Positions 8,256 through 17,628 are shown, counted from the stretch's first letter. The stretch: DNA of 42,101 bases from CAJCIY01 sp036379355 (GCA_036379355.1 DASVGV010000043.1:1-42101); one strand, 5' to 3'. The notes: generated by a model not told the origin, from the letters alone. A program made the numbers and translations.

Positions 8256-9815
8256 GTGACAGACCCCGGCCTGCGGCACGAGCGGAACCCGATCACCTGG
8301 GCGGCCGAGGACCCCGGCCGCCCGGCGATCGTCATGGGCGGCTCGGGCCAGGTGACGACCTACGGCGAGCTGGCGGAGCGGGCGTCGCGGTTGGTGAACC
8401 TGCTGCGTTCGTACGGACTGCGCCAGGGCGACGCCATCGCGCTGCTCTCGGAGAACTCGCCCCGCTTCCACGAGGTGCTCTGGGCCGGGCGGCTCGGCGG
8501 CTTCTACGTCACCCCGGTCAACCGTCACCTCGGCGTCGACGAGATCGCCTACATCCTGAACGACTGCGGCGCCAAGGTTCTCGTCGCGAGCGGGAACCTG
8601 CCCGTGTCCGCGCAGCTCACCCGCGAGATAGCGCCGACGCTCGAGCGGCGGCTCGCCCAGCTCGCGCCGATCGACGGGTTCGACGACTACGACGCCGAGC
8701 TCGCGACGGCCAGCGCCGAGCCCCCCGCGCCGGGCCTGAGCGGCGTCGCGCTCCAGTACTCGTCCGGCACCACCGGCCGGCCCAAGGGCATCAAGCGACC
8801 GCTCGAGAACCCGCCCGCGTACGACGCCGACGGCATCGTCGCGGTCCTGCGGGCGATGGGCGTGACCGAGGGCACGACCTACCTCTCCCCCGCGCCGCTC
8901 TACCACGCGGCACCGGTCGGGTTCACCATGGCGGTCCTGCGGATGGGCGGCACGGTCGTCGTCATGGAGCGGTTCGACCCGCTGGAGACCCTGCGGCTCA
9001 TCGAGAAGCACCGGGTCCAGACCGGGCAGTTCGTCCCGACGATGTTCGTCCGCCTGACCAAGCTGCCGCCCGAGGACCGGGCACGCTACGACCTGTCGTC
9101 CCTCGTCGGCGTCATCCACGCCGCCGCGCCCTGCCCGATCGAGGTCAAGCGGCAGATGATCGAGTGGTGGGGCCCGATCGTGTACGAGTACTGGTCGTCC
9201 TCGGAGGGCGCCGGCTTCACGTTCATCACGTCCGCCGAGTGGCTGGAGCGGCCCGGCTCGGTGGGACTGCCGCTGGGCGGCCCGCTGCACATCTGCGACG
9301 AGAACGGCCAGGAGCTTCCGGTGGGTGAAGCCGGCCTCATCTGGGCCGAGGTCGCGCGCCCGTACTCGTACCTGGGTGACCCGGCGAAGGACGCCGAGAC
9401 GACCCACGCCCGCGGCTGGCGCAGCGTCGGCGACATCGGTCGTCTCGACGAGGCCGGCTACCTCTACCTCACCGACCGGGCCTCGTTCATGATCATCCGG
9501 GGTGGCGTCAACGTCTACCCGCAGGAGGCGGAGAACGCCCTGATCGAGCACCCGCAGGTCCTCGACGCCGCGGTGATCGGCGTCCCCGACGAGGACCTCG
9601 GCGAGGAGGTGCTGGCGGTCGTGTCGCTCGTGGACCCGGCGGACGCCTCCCCCGCGCTCGCCGCCGACCTGATCGCCTGGTGCCGCGACCGGCTGGCGGC
9701 CTACAAGTGCCCGCGGCAGGTCGACTTCCGCCAGGACCTGCCGCGTACGGAAACCGGCAAGCTCCAGAAGAAGCTGCTGCGCGCGCAGTACGCCCAGGCC
9801 ACCAGCCCACGGTGA
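8256..9815 (+). CDS. Acyl-CoA synthetase / AMP-dependent ligase (FadD-like)
   Basis: A 519-residue adenylate-forming enzyme that should activate a carboxylic acid to its CoA thioester using ATP. Core motifs are visible: the phosphate-binding YSSGTTGRPKG at 168-178, YEYWSSSEGAG near 309-319, the hinge and adenylate-binding segment from GWRSVGDIG to MIIRGGVNVYPQE near 388-428, and the C-terminal catalytic Lys502 in TETGKLQKK. The GTG at 8256 is chosen because GAGGAG (8244-8249) precedes it with good spacing; the open frame upstream lies over the divergent DoxX gene. It resembles actinobacterial FadD enzymes for bulky, long-chain or aromatic acids. The nearby dehydrogenases and crotonase make it the likely entry step of this module, with unknown substrate. 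Confidence 0.92.
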   Translation: MTDPGLRHERNPITWAAEDPGRPAIVMGGSGQVTTYGELAERASRLVNLLRSYGLRQGDAIALLSENSPRFHEVLWAGRLGGFYVTPVNRHLGVDEIAYILNDCGAKVLVASGNLPVSAQLTREIAPTLERRLAQLAPIDGFDDYDAELATASAEPPAPGLSGVALQYSSGTTGRPKGIKRPLENPPAYDADGIVAVLRAMGVTEGTTYLSPAPLYHAAPVGFTMAVLRMGGTVVVMERFDPLETLRLIEKHRVQTGQFVPTMFVRLTKLPPEDRARYDLSSLVGVIHAAAPCPIEVKRQMIEWWGPIVYEYWSSSEGAGFTFITSAEWLERPGSVGLPLGGPLHICDENGQELPVGEAGLIWAEVARPYSYLGDPAKDAETTHARGWRSVGDIGRLDEAGYLYLTDRASFMIIRGGVNVYPQEAENALIEHPQVLDAAVIGVPDEDLGEEVLAVVSLVDPADASPALAADLIAWCRDRLAAYKCPRQVDFRQDLPRTETGKLQKKLLRAQYAQATSPR

Positions 9816-9828
9816 CCCGGCCGGTCGC

Positions 9829-12795
9829 CTACTTCGACGGCGTGGAAGTCGGCGAGGGGGTGACCGTGATCGACCCGGTCGGCGGGGTGCCGCCCGCGGC
9901 CAGCAGCTTGGAGAAGTCGCTCTGGGCCTTCGACACCGCCGCCTGGTAGGCGCCGAGATCACCTGCGGTCAGGGCCTTCTGGGCCGCGACGAAGTCGGCC
10001 TGCACCGCCGCCTCGAGAGCCGCGAGCGTGCCGCTCACCGGTGACGAGGTGGGCGGTGCCTGGCTCGACGACGGCGGCGGTGACGTCCCGCCTGGCGAGG
10101 TCGCGCTCCCCCCACCACCGGACAGGGCCGCCGAGATGGCGCCGGTGAGGGTGGGCGCGAACCCGACCTTGTCGCCGTACACGACGACGACGTAGCGCAG
10201 CAGCGGGTACGACTCGGCCGCCGATCCGGCCGTCGAGTTCGACTGCACGTAGAACGGCTGGACGAACACCAGCCCGCCGCCGACCGGCAGCGTCAGCAGG
10301 TTGCCGCTGATCACGCGTGACCCCTGTTGGTTCAGCAGCGAGTACTGCGGCGAGAACGAGGAGTCCGAGCGGATGGCGTTCTCGACGTTGGCCGGCCCCT
10401 GGATCACCGTGTCGTCCGGGAGCTGGAGGATGCGGATCGTCCCGTAGTCGGAGGGGTCGGACGACGCGGCCATGAACGCGGCCAGGTTCGGCCGGCCGAT
10501 GAACGTCAGGGACGTCGCCAGGTTGAACTCCGGCCCGGACTCGCCGGGCATCTGGAACTCCTGGTAGTACGGCGCCTGAGCCGTGTCGTTCTGCACCGGG
10601 TCCGTGGCGACCTGCCAGAAGCCGTTGCCGTTGAAGAACGCCTTCGGGTCGGTGACGTGGTATTTCGCCAGCAGGTTGCGCTGGACGTTGAACAGGTCCT
10701 CGGGGTAGCGGAAGTGCGCCCGCAGGGCGGCGGGGATCGACGACTCGGGCTGCACGGTGCCGGGGAAGATCTTCTCCCACGTCCGCAGGATCGGGTCCGG
10801 CGTGCCGTTCTCGAACGCATAGAGCGTCACCTTGCCGGTGAACGCGTCGACGGTCGCCTTCACCGAGTTGCGCATGTAGTTCACGTCGGTCGACCCGAGC
10901 TTCGCCACGTTGGCGGCCTGGGTGGCGGTCGTCGTCGTGGCCTTCGACAGCGACACCCGCTGCGAGTACGGGTAGTCGTCGGTGGTTGTGTAGCCGTCCA
11001 CGATCCACTCGATGCGCCCGTCGACCACCGCCGGGTACGGGTCGCCGTCGAGGGTCAGCCACGGCGCGGCCTTCTGCACGCGCTCGCGCGGGTCGCGGTT
11101 GTAGAGGATCTTCGACGTCTTGTTGATGGTCGAGCTGAACAGCAGGTTGTAGTCGCCGAAGTGCAGCGCCATCGCCAGCCGCGTGCCGAGCTTGCTGCCC
11201 ATGTCCACGCCGCCGTCGCCGGTGTAGTGGTAGTCGGCCTGGCCGGTGCCGTCGACCTCGGGCTGCTTCGTGTCGACGACGGAGTACTTCGGCGACAGCT
11301 CACCGAAGTAGATGCGCGGCTGGTCGATCGTGATCGGCGGCGGGCTCACGCCGTCCGCCCCCGTCTCGGGCAGGCCCTTCACGCTGAAGATCGGCCGGCC
11401 GTTCGCGTCCACCTGGGACGTCTCGGCCGCCACGAAGCCCTCCCCGTGGGTGTAGACGAGGTGCTCGTTCGGCCAGTTCTTGGTGGGGATGCCGGCCAGG
11501 TTGACCCCGCGCGTCGCGACGACGTACGACTGCTCCTTGCCGTCGATCGTGTAGCGGTCGATGTCCAGCGCCTGCGGGAAGGCGTAGTACGAGCGGATCT
11601 GCTGGAGCTGCTCGAAGGTGGCCTGGAGCTCGTTCGGGTCGAGCAGCCGGGCGTTCGCCAGGTTCGTCGCCGCCGGCGTCACCGCCGACGCCGCTGGCTG
11701 GCTCGGCGCGTTGTACGTCGTGATCTTCACGTTGCCCGGTGACGTCGCGGTCTGGACGTTCAGCTCGTACGCCGCCCGTGTCGCCGCGATGCCACGCGCG
11801 ATGTACGGGGACTCGAGGTCGATGGCGTTCGGCTTGACGCGGAACTGCTGGACCAGCGCCGGGAACAGGCCGCCGACCAGCAGCGCGGCCAGCAGCATGG
11901 TGAGGAACCCCGCGGCGGACAGCGTGAGCCGCGGCCGGATCGCGTTGGCGAAGAACAGGATCGCGCAGATGATCGCGACGACCACCAGGATCGTCTTGGC
12001 GGGCAACGACGCGTGCACGTCGGTGTAGCTCGCACCCGTGACCTGCCCGCGACTGGAGAAGTTCAGGCTGAACCGGTCCAGCCAGTAGGCCGCCGACTTC
12101 AGCAGCAGCAGGATGCCGATCAGCACCGACAGGTGCGCGCGGGCACCCGACGAGAATCGCTGACCGGGCGACTGGACGCGGATGCCGCCATAGAAGTAGT
12201 GCACCAGCGCGGCGCCGACGAGAGCGACGATGACAGCGGCGAACCCGAAGCCGAGCACCATCCGCTCGAACGGCAGCGTGAAGGTGTAGTAGCCGATGTC
12301 GCGGTGGAACTGTGGGTCCTTGACGCCGAACGACTGGCCGTGCAGCCAGAGCAGGACCGTCTTCCACCGTCCCTGCGCGGACAGGCCGAACGACAGCGCG
12401 ACGATCACGGTGACGACCACCAGCAACGGGATGCGCAGGGCCGCCGCACTCGTCCGGTAGGCCTCGAGCTGGCGCTGCTCGGCGGACATCGGCACGTACG
12501 ACGGGCGCAGCCGGTACGCCAGCACGAGGTTGACCGCTGCCGCGGCCGCCCCCACGATCGCGAAGATCACGAACAGCACCAGCCGCGTCCACACCTGGGT
12601 CGCGAAGACGTTGCTGAAGCCGATCGACCGGTAGAACAGCAGGTTGACGTACAGCGACGTCCCGACCGTGGCGAGCAGGATCAGCAGGACGACGATCGCG
12701 GCGACGATGCCGCCGATGATCGCCACCCGCCGCGGTGGCAGCCGGCCGAAGTGCACCGGAGGGAACGGAGGCATGCGCGGTGAGGAGAACGTCAC
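9829..12795 (-). CDS. UPF0182 family integral membrane protein
   Basis: A 988-residue protein. The first 320 residues hold about seven membrane helices, for example VAIIGGIVAAIVVLLILL near 28-46 and TILVVVAIICAILFFANAI near 268-287. A large extracytoplasmic domain follows and carries family signatures such as LVYTHGEGFVAA and NYMRNSVKATVDAF. The last 100 residues are a Gly/Ser/Pro linker, a short helical segment and a Ser/Thr/Pro tail. Length and architecture fit the UPF0182 family, present across actinobacteria and in some other phyla and of unknown biochemical role. GTG 12795 is the start. In mycobacteria the homologue lies beside the PDZ/Lon-like protease; here a sensor kinase separates the two. 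It is convergent with the acyl-CoA ligase, 13 bases apart. Confidence 0.93.
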   Translation of the reverse strand: MTFSSPRMPPFPPVHFGRLPPRRVAIIGGIVAAIVVLLILLATVGTSLYVNLLFYRSIGFSNVFATQVWTRLVLFVIFAIVGAAAAAVNLVLAYRLRPSYVPMSAEQRQLEAYRTSAAALRIPLLVVVTVIVALSFGLSAQGRWKTVLLWLHGQSFGVKDPQFHRDIGYYTFTLPFERMVLGFGFAAVIVALVGAALVHYFYGGIRVQSPGQRFSSGARAHLSVLIGILLLLKSAAYWLDRFSLNFSSRGQVTGASYTDVHASLPAKTILVVVAIICAILFFANAIRPRLTLSAAGFLTMLLAALLVGGLFPALVQQFRVKPNAIDLESPYIARGIAATRAAYELNVQTATSPGNVKITTYNAPSQPAASAVTPAATNLANARLLDPNELQATFEQLQQIRSYYAFPQALDIDRYTIDGKEQSYVVATRGVNLAGIPTKNWPNEHLVYTHGEGFVAAETSQVDANGRPIFSVKGLPETGADGVSPPPITIDQPRIYFGELSPKYSVVDTKQPEVDGTGQADYHYTGDGGVDMGSKLGTRLAMALHFGDYNLLFSSTINKTSKILYNRDPRERVQKAAPWLTLDGDPYPAVVDGRIEWIVDGYTTTDDYPYSQRVSLSKATTTTATQAANVAKLGSTDVNYMRNSVKATVDAFTGKVTLYAFENGTPDPILRTWEKIFPGTVQPESSIPAALRAHFRYPEDLFNVQRNLLAKYHVTDPKAFFNGNGFWQVATDPVQNDTAQAPYYQEFQMPGESGPEFNLATSLTFIGRPNLAAFMAASSDPSDYGTIRILQLPDDTVIQGPANVENAIRSDSSFSPQYSLLNQQGSRVISGNLLTLPVGGGLVFVQPFYVQSNSTAGSAAESYPLLRYVVVVYGDKVGFAPTLTGAISAALSGGGGSATSPGGTSPPPSSSQAPPTSSPVSGTLAALEAAVQADFVAAQKALTAGDLGAYQAAVSKAQSDFSKLLAAGGTPPTGSITVTPSPTSTPSK

Positions 12796-12864
12796 TGGCT
12801 GACCACCGGTGGGACCTCCACGTCGCCGCTCCGCCCGCCGATGGTTCGGCGCACCCCGAACAGG

Positions 12865-15513
12865 CTAGACGGTCGACCCGCCGCGAGCCTGCCGTCGCCG
12901 GGGGCGGCGGCCGCTTGCGGGAAGGTCCAGCGCGAACGTCGCACCGGATCCCGGGCGGGACGTCGCCGACACCGTCGCGTCGAGCAGGCCGCTGACGCGC
13001 CGGACGAAGGCGAGGCCCAGACCGAGCCCGTCACGGGTACGGGTGGCCGAGCCGTCCACCTGCTCGAAGTCGGCGAACAGGCTCGCGTGCGCGTCGTCGT
13101 GCAGGCCCGCGCCGGAGTCGCGGACCGCGAGCGTCACCCGCCCCGGCTCTCCCGGCTGGGCCAGGAGCGTGATCGGCCCCGCTCCGTGCGCGATCGCGTT
13201 GTCGATCAGCTCGTCGACCGCACGGGCCAGCCACTCGGCGTCGGCCAGCACGTCGGGGGTGCCCGCGCTGACCCGGCGGCGGATGTCCACGCCGGGCGTC
13301 CGTGCGCGCCAGGCGGCGAGGCGTTCGTCGAGGAACGCGGTGGGGGCCAGCGGCACCGCCGTCGGCCGGATCCGTCCGGCATCGAGCGCCGCCACGTCGA
13401 CGAGCAACCCGACGACGCGTGCCATCCGGCGCGCGCCGGTGCCGATGGACTCCGCCATCGTGCGGACCTCGTCGGGGGACAGGTCGCTGCGGCGGCGCAG
13501 CAGGTCGGCGTACCCCTGGATCGGGGTGAGGGGCGTGCGCAGCTCGTGGCTGACGTTGGATAGGAACTCGGTCTTGGCGCGCTCCAGCTCGCGTGCAGCG
13601 GTGACGTCGCGAAGGACGTGCACGGTGCCGCGGCCCGCCGGGAGGGCCGCGCGGGCGACCGCGACCGGGACCTCCCGCCCGCCCGCGTGGAGCCAGCCCT
13701 CGCCGGCCGCGAGCGGCGCGCCGAGCGGGTCGACGATCACCTCGTCGGCGCGCGAGCCGACGACCTCGCCCAGCAGGCGTACCGCCGCCGGGTTCGCCAG
13801 GTCGATGCGGCCGTCCGCGTCGGAGACGACGAGCGCGTCGGCCATCGCGTCGATGACCGTCCCCAGCCGCTCGCGGGTCGCCGCCTCCGTCTCGGCGGTC
13901 CGGCGCAGGTCGCCGGTCAGGGTCTCGAGCGAGCCGGTCATCGCCGCGAACACCGAGGCGAGCTCACCCACCTCGTCGGCGGTCGAGGCCCGTGGCCGGA
14001 CGGAGAGGTCGCCGGCGCCGACGGAGCGGGCGGCAGCCGTGAGCCGCCGTACCGGCTCGACCGCCCGCCGGCCGAGCAGCAGCGCCACCAGCCCGACGAG
14101 CGCGCCGATGACCAGCAGCGCGAGGAACAGCAGCCCGAGGACCGCCCGCTGGGAGCGCAGGACGCTGGCACTGCTGCCCGACAGCGCAAGCGCGGCGATG
14201 CGCTGGGTGCCGGACGGCAGCAGGATGTACGCCGCTGCCGGCGCGCGCCCCTGTCCGATCCGGGAGATCGCGGTCTCGGCGGACGTCACGTGCCCGAGAA
14301 CCGGGCGGGCCGAGGCGGCGAGGGCGGCCGCGTCGGCGGGCGAGAGGCTGGAGGCCAGCGGCGTGCCGCTCGGCAGCGCGAGCACGGTCGCGTCGAAGGT
14401 GCTGCGCTGACGCGTCTGCCGCATGAGCCGGTCGCCGACCTGCTCGCCATACGCGATCACCGAGGTCTGGCCGCCGGTGGTGACGGACTCCACGCCGAGC
14501 GCGACCAGCTGCTCGGTGTCCCCGCGCAGGAGCACGAAACCGGACCCTTCGAACGGGTGGCCGGGTACCGGGTTGCGGGCCTGCTGCACCGCGTCCGTCG
14601 CCACGAGGGCGCGGAGCAGGGACGGGTCGAGCGCATCGGTCCCGCCGGCGAACGTCGGCGTCCCGGCCGGGTCGACGACGACGGCGAACGCGTCGGTCGG
14701 CGCGATCACCGCGATGCCCCGGGCGCAGGTCACCAGCTGCGCGGGCGGGCAGGCGGCGACCAGTCGCGCCAGCTGCACGGCCGTGTCGGTGTCGTTGGCG
14801 AGGTCCGTACCCGCGCCCTGGGCTGCGGAGACCAGCTGCCGGCTCTGGTCGGACACCAGCTGGTCGGACACGACCGTCCCAACCACGGCGGCGGTCCCGA
14901 TGGCAGTGGCGAGCACGCCGAGCCCGATCGCGGTGACGACCTTGGCGAGGACGGAGGTACGGGTCAGCACGACCAGGGCGGCGAGGACAAGCAGCGCACC
15001 CGCCGCCCGGGTCGACAGCAGCGCGAGTGCGGCCGGCGCATGGGTGCGCGCGGCGGGGGCGAACGCGAGCGCGGCACCGGTCACGAGCAGGCCTGCGGCC
15101 AGCAGGCGGGCGGGGACGTCGCGCTGGCGGAGCGCGGCGGCGGCGGCGAGCACGCCGCCCGCGACGCCCGCGATCGACGGCGGGAGGGCCGCGCCGAGCG
15201 GGGCGATCGACAGTGCGGCCGGCGGCGCCGGCCCGGGCGCGCGGACCGCGAGCCCGACGGCGAGCAGGACGAGGCCGGCGGCCTGGACCGCGACCAGCGT
15301 GTTGCTGCCGGCCGGCCCCAGCCGCGCGCCGGTGTAGGCGTCGGCGACCAGCACCGCGAGCGCGCCCACGGTGGCAGGGCCGGAGGCCATCCACGCGCGC
15401 GTCCGGCGCGCCTCCGGGGACCGGCGCGCGGCGGTGCCGGCGAGGCCGAGGAACGCCCCGACGGCCAGCAACTGCGTGGCCGCCAGGAAGGCGAACGGCA
15501 CGCCGGGATCCAC
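12865..15513 (-). CDS. Membrane sensor histidine kinase (multi-TM, extracytoplasmic sensor, HAMP, PAS, HisKA, HATPase)
   Basis: An 882-residue sensor kinase. About six N-terminal helices (1-210) are followed by a membrane segment (ATAIGTAAVVGTVVSDQL) and an extracytoplasmic Cache-like region of about 230 residues. Then come another membrane helix (LLFLALLVIGALVGLVALLL, about 460-480), HAMP, a short PAS domain (VIDAMADALVVSDADGRI), HisKA with FLSNVSHELRTPL (phosphorylated His656), and HATPase with an N-box DELIDNAIAHG and GLGLGLAFV. No response-regulator gene lies nearby, so it is an orphan whose partner must be encoded elsewhere. GTG 15513 follows TACACT by seven bases, indicating a leaderless transcript. 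The unusual part is the polytopic N-terminus in front of a classical sensor loop, which suggests a membrane or lipid signal. Its signal is unknown. Confidence 0.93.
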   Translation of the reverse strand: MDPGVPFAFLAATQLLAVGAFLGLAGTAARRSPEARRTRAWMASGPATVGALAVLVADAYTGARLGPAGSNTLVAVQAAGLVLLAVGLAVRAPGPAPPAALSIAPLGAALPPSIAGVAGGVLAAAAALRQRDVPARLLAAGLLVTGAALAFAPAARTHAPAALALLSTRAAGALLVLAALVVLTRTSVLAKVVTAIGLGVLATAIGTAAVVGTVVSDQLVSDQSRQLVSAAQGAGTDLANDTDTAVQLARLVAACPPAQLVTCARGIAVIAPTDAFAVVVDPAGTPTFAGGTDALDPSLLRALVATDAVQQARNPVPGHPFEGSGFVLLRGDTEQLVALGVESVTTGGQTSVIAYGEQVGDRLMRQTRQRSTFDATVLALPSGTPLASSLSPADAAALAASARPVLGHVTSAETAISRIGQGRAPAAAYILLPSGTQRIAALALSGSSASVLRSQRAVLGLLFLALLVIGALVGLVALLLGRRAVEPVRRLTAAARSVGAGDLSVRPRASTADEVGELASVFAAMTGSLETLTGDLRRTAETEAATRERLGTVIDAMADALVVSDADGRIDLANPAAVRLLGEVVGSRADEVIVDPLGAPLAAGEGWLHAGGREVPVAVARAALPAGRGTVHVLRDVTAARELERAKTEFLSNVSHELRTPLTPIQGYADLLRRRSDLSPDEVRTMAESIGTGARRMARVVGLLVDVAALDAGRIRPTAVPLAPTAFLDERLAAWRARTPGVDIRRRVSAGTPDVLADAEWLARAVDELIDNAIAHGAGPITLLAQPGEPGRVTLAVRDSGAGLHDDAHASLFADFEQVDGSATRTRDGLGLGLAFVRRVSGLLDATVSATSRPGSGATFALDLPASGRRPRRRQARGGSTV

Positions 15514-15520
15514 GGTCGGG

Positions 15521-15526
15521 AGTGTA
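15521..15526 (-). promoter_or_regulatory. -10 box of a leaderless promoter for the sensor kinase
   Basis: TACACT on the reverse strand lies seven bases before the GTG start at 15513, so transcription would begin at the start codon. No Shine-Dalgarno sequence is present. A -35 element is not clear. Confidence 0.55.
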
Positions 15527-15633
15527 GGGAGGACGGCTCGCCGTGCGGCCCAGGTAACGGCGCAAAAGGGACGCGGCGGCCGGCCGAGGCACGGCTGCGG
15601 CTCGCGGACCCTACGGGCCGGAGCGGGCGCCGG

Positions 15634-16683
15634 TCAGCAGTGCGGGAGGCCGGTGAGGTGGCCCGCCTTGACGTCGGCCAGGACCGAGAGCGCCTGCTGG
15701 AAGGTGGAAACCGCGACGACGGTCAGGCCGCTCGGGACGGCGCCGCGGGTGTCGCTGCAGTCGCCGACGGGCGCGAGGAAGACTCGGGCGTGGAAGTCGT
15801 GGCGGGCGGCGTACATCTTCTGCTGGATGCCGCCGATCGGGCCGACGTCACCGGTCGCCGGATCGATCGTGCCGGTGCCGGCGACGCGGACCGACGTGCC
15901 GGCCAGGTTGCCGGGCGTCAGGCGGTCGTAGACGCCGAGCGCGAACATGAGGCCGGCGCTCGGACCGCCGATCGCGTGCGGGTCGAGGTTGACCGTCACC
16001 GGGATCGAGAGGTCGGTGGTGAGACCGACGCCGAGCCGGAGCGCCCCGTCGACCGTGGCCTTGTGCAGCGTCACCGTGCTGGTGTCCGTGCCGCGACGGA
16101 TGGTGAGCGTGTACGCGGTGGCGGCGGTGCCCGCGTGCACGGCGACGGCGAGCTGGCCGGCGTTCCAGACCTCGTCCCCGTTGACGGCCAGCACGAGGTC
16201 GCCGACCGCCAGCACGGACGCGGCCGGGCTGCCCGGGACGACGGAGGCCACCTGTGCGTGGGACAGGTGCAGCGCCGACTCCGCGGTGACGACCGAGTCG
16301 TCCTGCGCCTGCTGCATGTCCTGCGTGTTCTGCCGCTCGGTCTGCTGCTGCGACACGCCCGGCGGGTGCACGACCTCCCGCGGCACGATCGCGTGCGAGG
16401 CATGCAGCCAGTACCACAGGGCGGTCGCCGCCGACGGCTCGTCGTCGAGCTCACTGACCGTGGTGAGCGCCAGCACCGACGCGCTCGGGTGGTCGTCGGC
16501 CGGCGGCACGGAGATCAGCTGGTGCTGACCGTCCAGGGCCGGGCACGACCGGGTCGGCGCGCCGAGGGTGTTACAGACCGGACCGGGCCCGCGGACGGCG
16601 TACGGAACGTGCACGTAGGCGAGCAGGCCGGCGAGGACCACGACCGCGGCGCCGGCGAGGGTGCAGGCCGTCGCGCGGGTCAC
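15634..16683 (-). CDS. PDZ domain, Lon-like serine protease (YlbL type), membrane-anchored
   Basis: A 349-residue protein with one N-terminal membrane anchor (about 8-26), an extracytoplasmic spacer, a PDZ domain (about 125-205; ASVVPGSPAASVLAVGDLVLAVNG) and a C-terminal Lon-type (S16) protease domain. The Ser-Lys dyad is visible as S242 in GGPSAGLMFALG and K289 in GGIQQKMYAA. The family acts outside the membrane; Bacillus YlbL is linked to turnover of a cell-division inhibitor, but actinobacterial substrates are unknown. GTG 16683 is preceded by TAGGAT with a six-base gap, the classic leaderless arrangement. The homologue in mycobacteria lies between UPF0182 and the DUF2342 gene, which matches the order here apart from the inserted kinase and two small genes. 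Confidence 0.93.
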   Translation of the reverse strand: MTRATACTLAGAAVVVLAGLLAYVHVPYAVRGPGPVCNTLGAPTRSCPALDGQHQLISVPPADDHPSASVLALTTVSELDDEPSAATALWYWLHASHAIVPREVVHPPGVSQQQTERQNTQDMQQAQDDSVVTAESALHLSHAQVASVVPGSPAASVLAVGDLVLAVNGDEVWNAGQLAVAVHAGTAATAYTLTIRRGTDTSTVTLHKATVDGALRLGVGLTTDLSIPVTVNLDPHAIGGPSAGLMFALGVYDRLTPGNLAGTSVRVAGTGTIDPATGDVGPIGGIQQKMYAARHDFHARVFLAPVGDCSDTRGAVPSGLTVVAVSTFQQALSVLADVKAGHLTGLPHC

Positions 16684-16689
16684 CCGCTG

Positions 16690-16695
16690 ATCCTA
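16690..16695 (-). promoter_or_regulatory. -10 box of a leaderless promoter for the PDZ/Lon-like protease
   Basis: TAGGAT on the reverse strand is separated by six bases from the GTG start at 16683. This places the transcription start on the first base of the gene. Confidence 0.6.
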
Positions 16696-16745
16696 GAAGC
16701 CGTCGCGGTGCGCGCTTCGAACCGCGCACCGTCGGGGCCAGGGCG

Positions 16746-17192
16746 CTAGTGGACGAAGAAGCCGAGGTTCCGCCCGTGCGACGAGGCGCTGTCCACCGCG
16801 TCCGGGACGTCGGTGACCGTGCCGGAGGGAACCGGCTCGGGGCTGCCGGCATCCGCCTCCGCGCTCTGGTGCGCCTGGGCGTCGCTCGCAGCGTCGGTGG
16901 CCACCTCGGTCGCCGACGGGGGCGGCGTGGAAGGCGCGGCCGGGAACGACGTGGCCGGGCGGTAGGCCGACGCGTCGACCTCGACGCGGACGAACGACGT
17001 CACCTGCAGCGGCACCGGGAGGAGCGCGTAGACCTTCGCGTCCTCGACGTGGTCCTCGTTGCACAGGGACTCGACCCGGCTGATCGCGGACTGCAGGGTC
17101 GGGTAGCGCTCGGCCGCCGGGTCACCCAGCGCCGTCGTGAAGAACACGACGTGCTCGTCCACGTGCTCGGTGGGGGCTGAAGAATCGCTCAC
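16746..17192 (-). CDS. Conserved-looking hypothetical protein with disordered C-terminus
   Basis: A 148-residue protein of unknown function. Residues 1-75 look folded: a beta-strand HVVFFTTALGD, then a helix and RVESLCNEDHVEDAKVYALLPVPLQV, with one cysteine. Residues 76-148 are rich in Ala, Pro, Ser, Thr, Glu and Asp, look disordered, and end in NLGFFVH. There is no signal peptide or membrane segment. It starts with GTG 17192 and lies just upstream of the PDZ/Lon-like protease gene on the same strand, with 62 bases between them. Because the protease has its own promoter, the two need not be co-transcribed. I do not recognise the family. Confidence 0.7.
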   Translation of the reverse strand: MSDSSAPTEHVDEHVVFFTTALGDPAAERYPTLQSAISRVESLCNEDHVEDAKVYALLPVPLQVTSFVRVEVDASAYRPATSFPAAPSTPPPSATEVATDAASDAQAHQSAEADAGSPEPVPSGTVTDVPDAVDSASSHGRNLGFFVH

Positions 17193-17288
17193 GGTCGCTC
17201 CGTGCGGTCGGCGGCCCGCCGGGGCGGCGAGCCGATCTAGTTGCCGTGATCGACCGAAGGTCGGAGAACTTGAGCCGGTGCGCCGGCG

Positions 17289-17534
17289 TCAGTGCCGCGC
17301 CGGCATCCGACGTCGGCCGGCCTTGTGGTCGATCACGCCAGGGTGGAGAGGGTCGTGGTGCGGGTCGAGCGCCTCGACGGTCCGCCGGTAGGCGTTCACC
17401 TGCGCGAGCTCGTCGAGGGGCTTCTCCGGATGTCTCGACCAGCGCGTCCAGACCAGCGCGAGCAGCAGTGCCGCGACAGGAATGACGAGCACGATCACGG
17501 TGGCGGGCTCCGGAGCGTCGGACGGGCGGGACAC
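17289..17534 (-). CDS. Small single-pass membrane protein, unknown function
   Basis: An 81-residue protein with one hydrophobic segment (VIVLVIPVAALLLALVWT, about 13-30) followed by a basic cytoplasmic tail carrying PEKPLDELAQVNAYRRTVEAL. The N-terminus before the helix is short and acidic or neutral, giving an N-out orientation by the positive-inside rule. GTG 17534 is the only start near the predicted beginning. Divergent from the DUF2342 gene, with 94 bases between starts. The composition and clear helix argue that it is real. The function is unknown. Confidence 0.65.
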   Translation of the reverse strand: MSRPSDAPEPATVIVLVIPVAALLLALVWTRWSRHPEKPLDELAQVNAYRRTVEALDPHHDPLHPGVIDHKAGRRRMPARH

Positions 17535-17616
17535 GGCTGGGGGTGGCCCGGCCGTACGGTCAGGATAACGCCTGCGGGCCGGTCCGGGGCGGCGCGGCCG
17601 GAGGCGTCCTGGCGTC

Positions 17617-17622
17617 TACCGT
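17617..17622 (+). promoter_or_regulatory. -10 box of a leaderless promoter for the DUF2342 gene
   Basis: TACCGT lies six bases before the ATG at 17629. The expected transcript starts at the A of the start codon. Confidence 0.55.
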
Positions 17623-17628
17623 GGGGTC

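Noticed and set aside
13618..16749. Long + strand open frame over the sensor kinase and PDZ protease genes
   Set aside because: The opposite strand encodes complete HAMP, HisKA, HATPase, PDZ and Lon domains. The + strand translation is low-complexity Arg/Gly/Ala sequence with no start signal.
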